Assembly (NCBI GenBank): GCA_021014945.1
Contig: MU266327.1
Coordinates: 551,493-615,492 of the forward strand
DNA from: Leucogyrophana mollusca
Lineage: Eukaryota > Basidiomycota > Agaricomycetes > Boletales
Length of the DNA: 64,000 nt
Reading direction: 5' to 3'
Under the pieces are notes generated by a model. It did no database searches and was not told the DNA's origin. It saw nothing but the letters and a program-made list of their open reading frames with translations. Every line of letters starts with the position of its first letter. Position 1 is the stretch's first letter. Shown one piece after another: positions 32,630 through 45,129 of this stretch. A program made the translations under genes and the position numbers.

Positions 32630-34350
32630 TCAGACAGTGGACCAGATACGAGCGATCTTGTGGGACCTTTCGCGCAGCTTGTACACGTCACCGAACGGAA
32701 TCTCATCCAGGACCGACAGTTGTTCAATGGTTTCCCTTAGTCCTGTGATCTGTAGGGCAATTCCTGTGAGTGATTTAAAGATTAGAGTCGTTGTACAAGA
32801 CTCGCCGATAACATGTCCTTGCTGATGTCACGCTGGACAGACTCGATCTCACCCAGCACAACACTGAGATGATCTAAGCTCTATTTCCGTCATGTATCAG
32901 TAAGCGTTGAGCGTCAGATCCTGGTGTGAGCAAACAGCTACCTCTTCATCAGCCTTCGTCTTTCCCTTGACAAGCCGTTGTAGAGCGGTCGTCCACTCTG
33001 TGACCGTGTCTTCATCGACAGGGTGGCCTTCAGGCGATTCGCTCGTCGCTTCTGTGCTATCCTCGGCTCCAGCGTTGGAAGTACTTTCGGATGTGCTTGA
33101 TGGTGAGGCGCTCGGCGCAATTTGTATTACGGGCTCGTCATGGTTGATTATTGAAATTCCGGCAGAGCGGATCTGAAAAAACAGACATGTTACTTGAAGA
33201 GCGGTATTGCTTTATGAGTGTCACAAACCTGCGATGGCCGCAAGGACTCGCTTGAAGGAGCTTTTCTGCCAAAAAAGACCTCCAAACGTTCATCGAACAT
33301 CTCTGCTGTTGGTTTGCGAGGAGTCGTAAATCCATCGCGCGCGCACATCCTTGCAAGCTTTCCAGGTAGTACTGGCTGGCTTACCACTTCCGGTATCGAG
33401 TCCTTGGGGGCAAGACGATCCAAAGGCGTAGGAGTAGTCTGAGTATTTCCTTCTGAGTCCCCGAAGTGCAGCACCAGTCCTTCCTTAAGATGCTCATGCT
33501 GCTTTGTGCCTTGTGCCTCCCAAGCATACCACTGGTCCTTGGTCTCCAGCCAACTCATAGTGGCAACTCGAGTCTCCAGTGCAGCATCTACGATTTCCCG
33601 GGCCGTGTCATACGCAATCACGACCTCTTTCTGTCTGGCGGCATTCCGCCGCTTGGCCTCGACGCGAACGACATCCTCTGCGGGGGGCGTGCCATCAACC
33701 GAAGACGTCGAGGGCTGACGAGTTTTCCTTCGTTTTGGGAGTGGATAATGCGATACCGGAGAGGCAGGGCGCTTCCTTCTCGAAAACGACTCTGGGAGAG
33801 CATTTGTGAGCGCATCCCCTGATTCGCCGCTTGAAGTCCCGTTCGCGTCGAAAGTACGTTGTAGAGCGTTAGCTACGCTTGTGTTGCCGTCGTGAGCTGC
33901 TGAGCGAGGAACTGAGCGAAGCGTAGGCGAGTTGAATGTTGGAGGACGGGAGGTTATCACAACCCCATCGAAAACCAATTTTTGTTCCCGCGAGCTCCTA
34001 TTGGGAGCGATAGATGGGCCGGTTTGGTCTGGAGCAGCGGTGCAGAGATCGCGAGCGGAGTCGGACTGTGGTGTGGCAGTGCTGGCTGGAGCTTTGGCAG
34101 AAGTTCGAGATTGTGGTCCCACTGTCGGCTTTAGAATCATCTTAGGCTCTTCAAAAGAAAGTAAGCCATCAACAATGCCTTCATCTTCTTCACTCCCGGA
34201 CTGCACATCGAGCGAGGTCCACGAGGGTAGGTCAAGTGCCCAGGCCTGGCTAGCACTAGACTTTACACCTGGATGTTTTGATAGGATTTCAACTCCCTGG
34301 ACCATATGTGTCTCAGGAGAAGGAGAGACAGATGATGCCACCACATTCAT
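32630..34350 (-). CDS. Disordered, coiled-coil-ended protein, probably nuclear
   Basis: ATG at 34350 (MNVVASSVSPSPETHMVQGV). The first exon encodes 386 residues rich in Ser, Pro and Thr, with a basic cluster (FSRRKRPASPVSH, LPKRRKTRQPS) that looks like a nuclear localisation signal, then a helical segment (EVVIAYDTAREIVDAALETR, TMSWLETKDQWYAWEAQGTK). After introns come ISIINHDEPVIQIAP, an acidic Ser/Thr stretch, EWTTALQRLVKGKTKADEE, LSVVLGEIESVQRDISKDM and ITGLRETIEQLSVLDEIPFG ending WSTV at 32630. The C-terminal ~150 residues look like a coiled coil. I do not recognise the family; chromatin or kinetochore association would be a guess. Confidence 0.75.
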
Positions 34351-35473
34351 GCTTGGTGATCTCTCTGGGCCAACAAGACCACTAAGATTGCTATGTTTGA
34401 GTATGATGAAAATTGAAATCCATGGACACTGACTGGCTATTCAGGGACCCTTTAGGTTCAACCTTGTTTGGCGTATCTATGAAAAGCATGAATTGAAGAC
34501 ATGTTCAGAGGATATTGTGAATCTTGGTACAAACTTACAGTGCTGGGAGGAATGAAAGGGGTTGAAAAGTGACTTTGTAGCCTGGGGATTCCCCGATTGC
34601 AAGGGAGAAACTGCAAAAAGAGTGGGTCCACCTTCCATTGTGACAACGTGGAAAATGCAGAAGAAGACACCTGTGGATGTCATATTAATAAGTGCATGTG
34701 GAAATCACAGTGATCAGCGCACTGTATGTACAGTCTATAATCCCAGTGTTTGGGAGCTATTGAGCACCAAAATGGATAAAGATGGGTCAACAAATGAAAG
34801 TTTGTCAGCCTTTGCACAGGATAGTGCTTAAGGAGACTTCACTGAGGGTGTGGAAAATTAGTGGATGAAATATGCACATTTTCCTGTATGGAAACACTTA
34901 CCTGTGAAATATGAAACACTAGTTTCGGTGGGTGCACTGAAAGAAGAGCCAGAGAAGGCCACCGGCCAAAAAGGCTGGTTCATATATGATTTATATTTGT
35001 ATATATTTGTTGTGATTTTGGACAAATCATATTAATGAAATCCCCATTGTGCCTTGAATTTCCTTATTTATTTAATATTCCTTACACGTGAACTATAAAT
35101 AACACCAACCATTTGGTTTGGTTTGGTCTGGTTCAGGTTGGTTTACATTGAGTCAGATTACAGACACAACCATACTCCTACTGAGACTTGAATAGTTGTA
35201 TTGAGTTTCACCAGCAGTGTCTCAGTACACACCACAAAATGCCAAGAGTGGCTCAGTGTTGAACTTCTTTTCTTCTCAATCCAAGGACTGGCATTTCTTC
35301 CCTTAGTGAATAGGATCAACTAGGTCATTAATGGTAATATCAGCACCCAGCCCGAATAATATGAGCCATAAAACAAAATGAATTTGGTAACCTAGTGTTA
35401 TGGACTTCAAGCAAACCATTGATTCTACCTGAAAATAAGAATGTGGAGAAATAAGGGTTGTGCAATGCAAAGT
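34351..35473. other. CpG-depleted intergenic stretch
   Basis: No gene seen. The sequence is AT-rich and nearly without CpG, with TG/CA-rich runs such as TTTGGTTTGGTTTGGTCTGG near 35113-35132. It could be remains of a methylated repeat. Confidence 0.5.
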
Positions 35474-37323
35474 TCAAAAACCATCATCTCCATCTACCAT
35501 AATGATCTTCATTCTCCATCCTTTCTTGTCATTGTCTGGCTCTTCATCAGCCCACTCAAGGTCCTCATCAGACTCACAATTCCCAATCAGTCCATTGTGA
35601 CCATTGTGGGCATGAACTGCTTGGCCAAGATCCCTGTCCTCAAGAATACCCCCAATGATATCAACCTTCTCATCCTCTTGCCTCTTTTTACGCAGTGCAA
35701 GCTCACTTTCATCTTCCTATACAGTATATTCAGCTATGAAATAACAAAGGCACCAGGCACCACTCACAATATCAAACTCATCCTCTCTCTCCTCATACAC
35801 AACATTTTCATCGACTTCTTCGAACCCACCAGCAAAGGCACCCCATCGTTCAGGTGTCGGACAATGCCATATCAAAATATTACCCTGGTTTGTGGTTGAC
35901 ACAATAGATGATTTTAGGGGGTGCCACTGGTTGAATGAGAAGCCTGTAGTAATGGAGATCGACAAAGCGCTCACATGTACATCTATGAGGGGTTCCCTCC
36001 CACCATCGAGTGCACTGGCAAACTGGCCATCATTTGAGATGTCCCAAATGTATATTTTATGTGTGGCAGGGTCCGCAGCACCTGTTTATAGGACCATGAG
36101 CCACACCTAAGGGATGCTGTGATGTTGCCCTCGCACTTACCACCAGCCAACCACTCGCCGTCGGGACTGAAGGACATCGCATGCCAGGCCGTCTTATTGA
36201 TGGGATCGTTGAAACGATGTGTGGGTTCGAGCTCCTGCTCGATATATTCCCGCTCAGCATTGGGTGGCAGATATACAGGGAGGTTGAATTGACGAATGGT
36301 GCGATCAGAGGAGTTAGTGACCAGTCGTCTATGATCACTTTGAGTAATTTTTGGGCAAGATGACAGTGTCCTTACCTGCCGTTCTTAGCAAAGTCGAAGC
36401 CTTTCATTACGCCAGTTCCAGAGATCTTATGTCGCGCGACCATCTACAAAGCTTTATCCTTCAGTGAGATACTCAGAGAGTAGAAATAAAAATTCGACTC
36501 ACAGTCTTCGTCCTCGTGTTAAATACAAGCACAGAGCCAGAGGAGGTGCCGATGAAGACATGTTTTCCTGATGGATCAAACCGCGCCGTAGTCATCAAAG
36601 ACCTGAAGAAAGAGGTAATCGCATGAAGACTACGGAATCCATGCTTCACGGGGACATACCGTGATCTACTCGCTTGGGCGTCATCGTCGCCTTCCTCTGG
36701 TACTTCGCATAATTCTACTCTCCCTCTGTAGTCCTTGCGAAGGTCAACAATGTAGGCCTCTCCAGTACCGAGGAGAGCTAAGATGATGCGACTTCATGCA
36801 TCACAGGATTGAATTATGGCTTCAATTGCGTTAAAAGGAACATAAACATACCTATTGCGAGGGTGAAATGAGGCCGATACTACAGGAGCATCGAACCGAA
36901 TCGTCGCGTGACGCTGCGGTGGGTCAGTCGGAGACGCCAGATCCCAGATGATGATATTCCAGTCTTTCGAAGATGTCATAACATATCGCGAATTCCTCGA
37001 CCAACTTTTATCACGAAGTCAGTTCGATGCGCTGGAGTTTGAGGGAGACGACCTACTCCACGCTGGTGACACTCTTCACGTGGCCTTCAAGCCAGCGTAT
37101 CGCAGCCCTAGTGTCAAGATCCCAGATAGCAGCTGAGCCGTCGCTACGTCCTGCAGCTACATACTTTCCCGAGGGATCAAAACGAGCGAATGAGGCCCCA
37201 GATACAAGAGAGGTTTGTACCGCAGTCGGATGCGTGATTGTGAAAGGATCTGTCTCCATGTCTAAAATGTACTTTCCAAATGGTTAAAGTCGAGAAGGAC
37301 GTACTGAGGAGCGAAGCATTCAT
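35474..37323 (-). CDS. SWD1: Swd1/RbBP5-like WD40 subunit of COMPASS
   Basis: A 19-base first coding exon (MNASLL) at 37305-37323 splices to NMETDPFTITHPTAVQTSLV. WD40 repeats follow: SFARFDPSGKYVAAGRSDGS, AIWDLDTRAAIRWLEGH, SRYVMTSSKDWNIIIWDLAS, VVSASFHPRNRYV, TTARFDPSGKHVFIGTSSGS, IINSSDRTIRQFNLP and KTAWHAMSFSPDGEWLAGG. The most diagnostic part is SSIVSTTNQGNILIWHCPTP with ERWGAFAGGFEEVDENVVY, conserved in RbBP5/Swd1. An acidic tail (EREDEFDI, ESDEDLEWADEEPDNDKKG) ends MVDGDDGF at 35474. Scaffold subunit of the Set1 H3K4 methyltransferase complex in the nucleus. The last ~600 bases lie in a CpG-depleted tract yet keep an intact frame. Head-to-head with tti2. Confidence 0.93.
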
Positions 37324-37516
37324 GACTGCTCGTGCTAAAAAGCTTCAAATAGGAAAACTGTTGATTTCGACTTGATGATACCGAGGTGTCAATCGAGCAA
37401 AGTCTAATCTACTGTCGTCGTGGGAAACCGAGAGTTTGCGGTGTGCAGCAACACCACACACCCAAGCTGAACTCGACCAAACCAAACGAGTCTGGTTCAC
37501 AACTCATCCATGAGCC

Positions 37517-39150
37517 ATGACATGCATGACAGGCCACGATTTTATTCCAGGTGTTATAGGATCCTTGGTAGTGCCCACGGAGTTTTCGCATTATGAGAGA
37601 ATAGCAGACTCGGACACAACCATTCGTTTGGAGCGGTGGAAGGGGGATGCTCGTATCTATCTATCTCAAGTCCAGGACCTTGTTGACCGAGGAGAACACT
37701 TGCAACTTTCTCTGAAGAATCAGGCAGATATTGTTACCGCGGTAGCTGCATTCGATGGTCAGGGATCTTGGATTTCCGAACCTTTGCGAAAGCTGGCGAC
37801 CAGTGCGTATCCTCGATTCCATTTCCTCAGACATTATCTATGTCTCGTGTTCAGAAATCCTCGAAGCCTTCTCAGAGCCGACAGACTCAATGCTAGAGCA
37901 AATACTCAGTCAAAATGTCAAACCGGTGTTTCGGTCTAACCCTCATCCATATCTAAGTGAGGCCACCGGAAGGAAACTACCCCGAGCAGCTGGTGGACCC
38001 ATGGCGTCACAAGACGCCTATGAAGACCAAACGTGGAAATCTCGGCCGGGCATCTCGAATGTTATTTCGTGGTGCATTGGTAACGCTTCTGTACCCATCG
38101 TTCTCAATCATTTGAGTGGGCTAGGCTGACGAATCGCAGAGCAGATCCTATGAATCTTTATGGCATCTCATCATCCCACCCGTGATGACTTTCTTGGATG
38201 ATTACGAGGCGCGGTATAAATTATGCGGCATTCAACTTGCTTCCAATATGCTTAAGAGTGTCCCGAGAGAATTGCTTAGGCGTACAGGTGTCGATGGTCT
38301 TCTCTTGAGAGTCTGTGTATTTCTGCTGATGGTTCGCACCAGCTAACTTGCATTGACATATAGTCCCTTCTGAGCACTCTCAATCACCTGCGAAACCCTG
38401 AAACGCCTAGTCTCATTCGCGCTGCAGTGCCAGCGACATTGTCATTGATACATGGCACCACTGCTCCAGGGTCAAGCCAACGCTTCGAGCAACTTTGCTC
38501 ACTTCTCGGTGATGGAATCATTGGAGGCGTTTGGATCTATGCGTATGCGGATCCAGATACTATCGAAGCATCCATAGACGTCTTGCCAGATATTATCATT
38601 ACTCTTGGAATCGGCGCTGCGCGATACTTGAAGGTCAGCCCGATATGGACTCGCCCGTACACCACTTGAAATGCACTTCTCCAGGCTCTCATCCCTCAAC
38701 TCGTCCACCCTCTCATCCCCGTTCCGCTGACGCAGCCCTCTGGCCCGATGCAATTGGCGGCGCTCCGTGCACTTGGAACGGTGATCGACGTTTGTGCACC
38801 ACGGATGTGTAAGTGGAAATGCACGATCCTTGAAGGTGTCGGGAAGTGTTGGGTCAGCCTGGTCGATTCCGGCGCAGAAGACGAGAGTAGGTCCCCTTCC
38901 TCTTTCGTTGATGTCTCTTCAGGTCACCAAATATATGACAGAAGCTTATGCGGTCAAAGTTGCGCTACGAGATACGTGTGCCAAACTTGCTATAGCCTGT
39001 CCGACGATTGTAGAGGTTTGACACTTCCATCCTGTTTTCTTCCTGAATGATGATAGTCCTTTACAGGGAGAGTACAGTCAGATGGTAGCCTTCGACCCTA
39101 TTCTGTTTAAAGGTCTCGTTATACCTTTAGAGCATGTTGAATCTCAGTAA
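37517..39150 (+). CDS. TTI2: Tti2-like subunit of the TTT (Tel2-Tti1-Tti2) complex
   Basis: ATG at 37517. Helical protein with no signal peptide, built from several exons: ERWKGDARIYLSQVQDLVDR, LSLKNQADIVTAVAAF, SEATGRKLPRAAGGPMASQD, then LWHLIIPPVMTFLDDYEARY, KLCGIQLASNMLKSVPRELL, LLSTLNHLRNPETPSLIRAA, VLPDIIITLGIGAARYLKAL, IPQLVHPLIPVPLTQPSGPM and AYAVKVALRDTCAKLAIACP; stop at 39148-39150. The IPPVMTFLDDYEARYKLCG core is characteristic of Tti2. The complex acts with Hsp90 to stabilise PIKK kinases (TOR, ATM, ATR). First intron borders are less sure than the core. About 470 residues. Confidence 0.72.
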
Positions 39151-39637
39151 CCATTGTGTTTATGCTTTGGCAAGGTATTCCCAGCTGCCATAACGGATGT
39201 ACATTTTTCATATTTACAAACGGATTGCAGGAGAGAGGTGCCTCCGTCCCATTTTCAGGGTGCTGGAACAATGCACGCCTCGGTGAAACTGTTGCAAATG
39301 GTGAAAATAATGCCACCGACACGCAGATATAGATTTTGGACGCAAATACATGTGCTCAGTGTTGCGATAATTTTCTGTCATTGGGTGGAGTTTGTACAGT
39401 CACCACATCCGTTTCCACTTCTGTGAAAGTACACGATAAAACAATAACCCTAACCCGACGCTAGGTGCAGAAATCCTCACCATCATCATCGGTATCATCG
39501 ACCTCCTCCATAGCCAACGATGACGATGGCATGCGCGACATTCCGACGTCATTCTGCGACTACCCATGTATATTTATCAACATTTAGCGTCGCCTCTTCA
39601 GAACCATCGCCTTCAACACTGCTCAATCACTTGAACA
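39151..39637. other. Intergenic, no gene seen
   Basis: 487 bases between the tti2 stop and the SDR start, on the same strand. The SDR promoter must lie here. No motif recognised. Confidence 0.45.
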
Positions 39638-40832
39638 ATGTCCGCAAAAGATATCATCTCCGCTTACGCCGTCGCAGTTCCTGGCAAGCAGTCACAGCCT
39701 CAGCCAGGCCTAGACAAAGACATCGATCGTGAGTTCTTGTCAACAGGAAATGTCTCTCCTCATTAATTCTATGCTGTGAAGCTGGTGTTGAGTATATCGC
39801 ACAAGAGTACTGGGATAACGACGGTAAGCCTCACTTGAGGGATTATGTAGGCAGCGGAAAGTGTGTTCAGCTTTTTAATGCCCTTGGCTGTGCGCTTACA
39901 ACGACATAGGCTACAAGGCAAATATGCCATCATCACTGGCGGCGACAGCGGCATTGGGCGCTCAGCAGCAATCATGTTTGCTCGCGAGGGTGCCAGGGGA
40001 ATTACCTTCTCATACCTCCCTGAGGAAGAAGCGGATGCGAAACATGCTGCGAACGCGATCAAAAAAGACGGCCAGTGTGAAGTTAATGCCTTGGCAATAA
40101 ACCTACAAGACGAGGCCGCATGCAAAAAACTGGTCGATTCTCATGTGCAGAAGTTCGGCACGATCAGTATTCTGGTGAACAATGCAGGCAAACAGCTGTA
40201 CGCGTTTGACTCTCGTCACTCCGATATCTTGTTGCTGAAGATCACATCCACAGCATCTGCCAAGACTTCGACAAGATTGATCTCGCAAATGTACGAAGTA
40301 CTTTCGAATCCAATATCCTCCAGATGTTCGCTGTGACAAAGTTCGCACTCCCGCACATGAAACGCGGATCCAGCATCATCAACACAACCTCCGTTGTAGC
40401 GTATGCGGGTGCACCCAATCTAGGTATTCACGCTGTTGTGAACCCAGCAACGCAAAACTAAATCCATCTTTTCCCTAGTCGACTACAGCTCCACAAAAGG
40501 TGCCATCCTTACTTTCACCCGTTCGCTCGCGTTACAGTTGGCACCGAAAGGAATCCGTGTGAACGCCGTCGCCCCTGGACCCGTCATGACCGCTCTTCAA
40601 CCTGCGAGTCGTGATGCAGAGGAGATGGAACATTTCGGCGTGGGTACGCCGATGCATGGACGTGCAGCGCAACCTGCTGAGCTTGGTCCTGCATTCGTAT
40701 TCTTGGCGTCCCCGGATTCCAACGTCATGACAGGTGCATGTATGCATGTCAACAGTGAGTGCTGGTTGGTAAAATCAAGCTTTCTGGACGCTTATTTTCA
40801 CGACAGATGGCATGCACGTTGGTGGCTCTTGA
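39638..40832 (+). CDS. Short-chain dehydrogenase/reductase, glucose/ribitol dehydrogenase-like
   Basis: ATG at 39638 (MSAKDIISAYAVAVPGKQSQ). An N-terminal extension with PQPGLDKDIDPGVEY and DGKPHLRDYVGSGKL precedes the Rossmann fold, as in the YhdF/glucose-ribitol dehydrogenase group. Coenzyme motif TGGDSGIGRS, adenine-pocket NLQDEAACKKL, structural NNAGKQ, the active-site serine in SIINTTSVVAYAGAPN, catalytic YSSTK and APGPVMTAL are all present. Introns split NNAGKQ-LICQDFDKIDLANV and the C-terminus VN-NGMHVGGS (stop at 40832). About 290 residues, NAD(P)-dependent oxidation/reduction of a sugar or polyol, substrate not determined. Complete. Confidence 0.92.
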
Positions 40833-42832
40833 GTGAAAAACTTATTATCTCCGTAATACTGCACGATCATTTCCTGTCGTGCATATTCTGCGACCAAAAA
40901 TCACGCATATGTAACATATTCAAGCCAATAGCATAGGTCTGTAAAGTTTCGCTCGTGCTTTTGGTCAGGCTTTGGAGCCTAAAACACCAGCGAGTTGATG
41001 TGTGAGCTGAAGCAACTCCGAATCGTGATCTCTCATCGGAGCTCCTTGGATGTACAGGTACGAAGGCGTTATTCACGGTTTTTACACTGAGCCCATCGTG
41101 GCAACAACAGTCAGTTTGAAGGACAATAGTTTTACGCAAGTCGCGCCCAAACACGAAAAGAAATCCGGGGTAGCTTGTCGAAGTTCGTCGCATATTCTAG
41201 AAAAAAGGTGTGGTACGTGGCCGTATTCTGAGAACCTGGTTGATCTCCGTCTTCCTCCACTCCCCAAGCCTGTCCCGGTAAAGCAGAGTGGCCAAATACA
41301 TCTGGCAGGGGCCCACGAACACCCCTTGACTCGAGTTTCTGTAGTTAAGCACTCCCACACCAACATTCAAATCCGTTCTTGTCCACTCGAAGCTGGAGCG
41401 CGATATCTGGACATCCGATACATAGCCCAACCAAGGTCCCGCAATAAGTGTTAAATCGACAACAACCTCATATCCTCCCAATCCCTAAAATCGACACTTC
41501 TTTGGTGTCCCACGGGAATTCTTGAGGGACATATTCCGTGTCCATCACGCCCGAATGCCTTCCCCGGAATGCCTACAGCTTCTTATGGCCTGCCTCCTCT
41601 CCCAGCTGACCCTTGGTCCTCGACATCCCCTGAAACGTCGGCTCGCCCACGTTCAGCTACATATGGCAGAGAATGTCATATTTAACTTTCTCCTTCTTCG
41701 CTGCGCTATGAGCTTCGGCCATTGATTTCTTCCTCGGAGATCCCCTTGATCGCCGTCTGGAGGTGTAGCTGGGCATCGGTGCGCCCCATAGACTCCATGC
41801 GCGGAACATACAAAAGATGTGTGGGGAGATTATTGTAGAAACACATCGAGCAGGTCTTGAGCAACCATGGATGTATCCTCTGTGGTGGATACTAGTTGAT
41901 GAGATCAAGTGAGTGGTATGCGATGAGCTGCGAAATCTCTTGCTGGAGGGATGCTTTCGTGGGCGACTACCCTGCGTGGTTCGGACTTGAATTCGCTGAC
42001 AGAACCTGTTTAGCATCGACGACTGTTTTCGGCAGCTGAGGACACACATGAGCGCAAGTTGAGTTTACCTTGGACTTTCACGATATGGATGCCAGTATCC
42101 CACGTAAAGCCAAGGACCTTTGACTTCCTACAGCTGTCCACATTTGCTCATAGGAATCCAGCACTCTAGAGGCACAGGTTCTTCGCTGAGCAAAGTCTTC
42201 CCGCGTGGATGGAAAGATAGCCCGAAGAAGCGCACAGAAGCCGTGGAGAGGGTATAAGGGAGGAGTAGAAAGTTTATGATCCCGCCAATGGCGCAGGCAC
42301 GGGGACACGGCGCGGCGGTGTTGTCTGCACTCACTTCCCTAGGATTTGGTGATATTGGTTTTACACGTGCAAGAATCGGATGTCCGGATGTCCTTTCCTT
42401 ACCTCGGACGGCGGGCGACATTCACCAAAAACGCTGAGCCACCCTTCTCGCTGAGGTAGGGGCAATCTGGAGTGCGTCTTCTTCTTGGGAGTGCCATAGC
42501 TCCGGAGGATTGGTCGTCATGCTCGCTGTGACCGTCAGGATCGTCCTTGCGTCCCAGTGGATCGACCCGGTGAGCTGAGGAGGTAACGTTGATCTATCGC
42601 GTGCCTAACGCTAAGGTCACTCAGCGAAGCCAGAAAAAATACGGTCGGGGCTTAGTCCAAGGCGGCCCTATCTGGAATTTGCTACCGCAGGTCTTTCTAG
42701 AATTGAGTATCAGATAGACATTCGAGCGTTCGCTCTAGACAGAGAGGATGGCGGTCGTCGTTAGAAAGGAGAGAACGACGTCTCCCTCCTTACAGGAATG
42801 TTACTCGTCCCACGCCCAGATCACTTCAGCTT
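40833..42832. other. 2 kb without a confident gene
   Basis: Protein-like pieces occur on the minus strand: VDLTLIAGPWLGYVSDVQIS near 41395-41460, HSGVMDTEYVPQEFPWDTKE near 41500-41555, and IGGIINFLLLPYTLSTASVR near 42215-42290 (a possible membrane helix). I could not join them into one frame with sensible introns. A poorly conserved or decayed minus-strand gene may lie here. Confidence 0.35.
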
Positions 42833-44880
42833 CTACTTCCCAATGCAAAAGTCACGGAACAAGACGTCTAGTACGTCTTCGTTATCAATCAAGCCTGATA
42901 CCTTTCCGATGGCCTTCGCAGCATATCGGAGCTCTTCAGCGGCAAAGTCGACTTGTTCCAGTGCTGTATTAGTCTTTAATCACCGGAATAAATATCATCG
43001 AGACATACGGGACTCACGAATTGTAAGGAAGTAGCGCAAATGTTGGAGTGCGGAATTTAGATGGTCGCGGTGGCGCGCATGCGTAATGAGAGGACTGCGA
43101 CTGGAGAAATCGTCTCCGTGGATGTCATACCTGCCTGAGTCAGCGGATGTGCAGCTGGAGTAGCAAGGATAGGTACATTTTCTGCAAAGTTTTAGTAAAG
43201 CCCTCGAGGAACTCGACAGTGCCTTCACTAGTATGAAGACTTGTGATCCACGCTCTCCCGTTCAAACCAGAGTTGCCGATGATACGGCGGCGGTCATCTG
43301 AAGACTGTTTCGTTAGGTCCCCTTTGTTTAGCAAGAAAAGTGTCTTCGGCGAGACAAGAGGCTGGAGGGAAGGGGGTATTTCAACTCGGAGGTCCATCGA
43401 TGGATGTTCTAAAACATCAGGAAGAGGAAGGACACAGAGGGATACGTTGGAGCCCTTCACACTATAAAAATGATCTGTGAGTTAACAGTACAAAGTGTGC
43501 ATTGTCGAGACTTGCATGTTCACTGCACGCTCAACGCCAATGTTCTCGACGACATCATCTGATTTGCGAAGACCGGCAGTGTCTGCGACGATCACAGGCA
43601 GTCCTCCGATGTCCAGCGTAAGCTCCAGGACGTCCCTCGTAGTTCCTGGTATAGGTGTAACTATTGCAGCCTCTCTTTGGGCTGATGCAAGAAAAGGTAA
43701 TGAGCACAAGTAGCAACAAAGAGGAAAGCTTACCCAAGAAATTCAAGAGACTGCTCTTGCCAGCGTTAGGGGGACCGAAGATAGCAAGCCGAATGCCAGA
43801 CCGAAGTATTTCCCCCCGGCGGTTGTCGTTTAGGTGGCCTTCAATGATCTCGGAAATCTCGCGGGCACGATCCCTGGCTACCATACACATGGTTAAGCCT
43901 TGGACAAATAACCTCGGCCATGATGTTCAGACCTTCTTCATACATCCGTTCTTGACCGAGCTCATCGACGTCCTCGCCAAAGTCTATGAACCCCTCGACA
44001 TATACCAGGCACTCGATGATGATGCTCCGAAGTTGTTCAAACTGTGCTCTGGCAGCTCCCTAAATTATGTTCACCAGCTCAACTATGGACAAATTTCCGG
44101 AAGAGCAACGAAATGGTACATACCCCAGCCGCTTCCAAGGCCATTTGACGCTGTCCCTCGGTTTCAGCATTTATCAGGTCTTTCAAACCTTCCACTTGGG
44201 TGAGATCCAAGCGACCGCCTTCAAAGGCCCGCCTGGTGAATTCACCAGCTTCAGCTGGGCGACATGATGGTAAATTTGCCAGTGCGGAAAGTACAGCGGC
44301 AATAATAGCGCGACCAGAATGAATATGCAGCTCGAGTACATCCTCTGTTGTGAATGAACGTGGCCCTGAATTCGGAGATACGAGTTGACATCTATGTGGA
44401 ATATTTGGCAGGAACGAAAATAGTACCTTTGAAAAACACAACAAGTCCGTCGTCCAGGGTATTACCATGAATTGGATGGACCACCTGGCAACGTTCCATC
44501 ATCCATGGGATGGTCTCCTTGTCCCCAAATCGCTTCACTGATGGTCGAGTAATCGCATGCTTGACATTGAGAGCGTCGGGGCCCGAGATTCTGACCACGG
44601 CTACACCCGCCTTCCCGAAGGGTGTTGATAGCGCATATATCGTTCGACGTTGTGTTTCCGAAGGTACAAGCTCGTTCTGCGAGGGGAAATCAATCCGCGC
44701 GCACTCAGAACGCCAACGAACGTGCTCCTGACGCGGGGGTATATCTGCAAAGCGGTGTTGCAGATCAAACCTGGAAATTCTACGCGGAAACGGGGCTGCG
44801 AAATATGGTAGCGACAAGGTCGAATTGCTCCTTACGTTTCTTGTTGGCGAGGGTATGCAGCTTGACCATGACCGCCACAT
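42833..44880 (-). CDS. MSS1: Mitochondrial tRNA-modification GTPase Mss1 (MnmE/TrmE family)
   Basis: ATG at 44880; the first ~70 residues are Arg/Ser-rich without acids early on, fitting a mitochondrial presequence. TrmE N-terminal domain: [76 protein letters not shown]. Inserted G domain: G1 [22 protein letters not shown] (G2), DTAGLR (G3), NKGD (G4). The last intron joins LRYFLTI to [20 protein letters not shown] and the protein ends FCIGK, the invariant C-terminal catalytic motif. With Mto1 it installs the carboxymethylaminomethyl-type wobble uridine modification in mitochondrial tRNA. Head-to-head with calcineurin B. Complete. Confidence 0.95.
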
Positions 44881-45129
44881 ATACCTGCAATGATTTTGTA
44901 GCTGATGCCTGCACAGGTCGAAAACGAGTCGGACGCGTAAAATGGCGCGTCCTATCCGGAATTCCCACGCGTTGCCCTCTTGTCCTGGTCCTTAGCCAGC
45001 GTCTGTAATCATTCTCATATCATCTAGAACCAGCTTATAGCCTTTGGTCGTTCTAACAAGAGCGTAATATCCTCCCCACAAGTCTACAAACATACCTGGA
45101 ACATTTTGGAAGGACAGATCTGAGCCATC

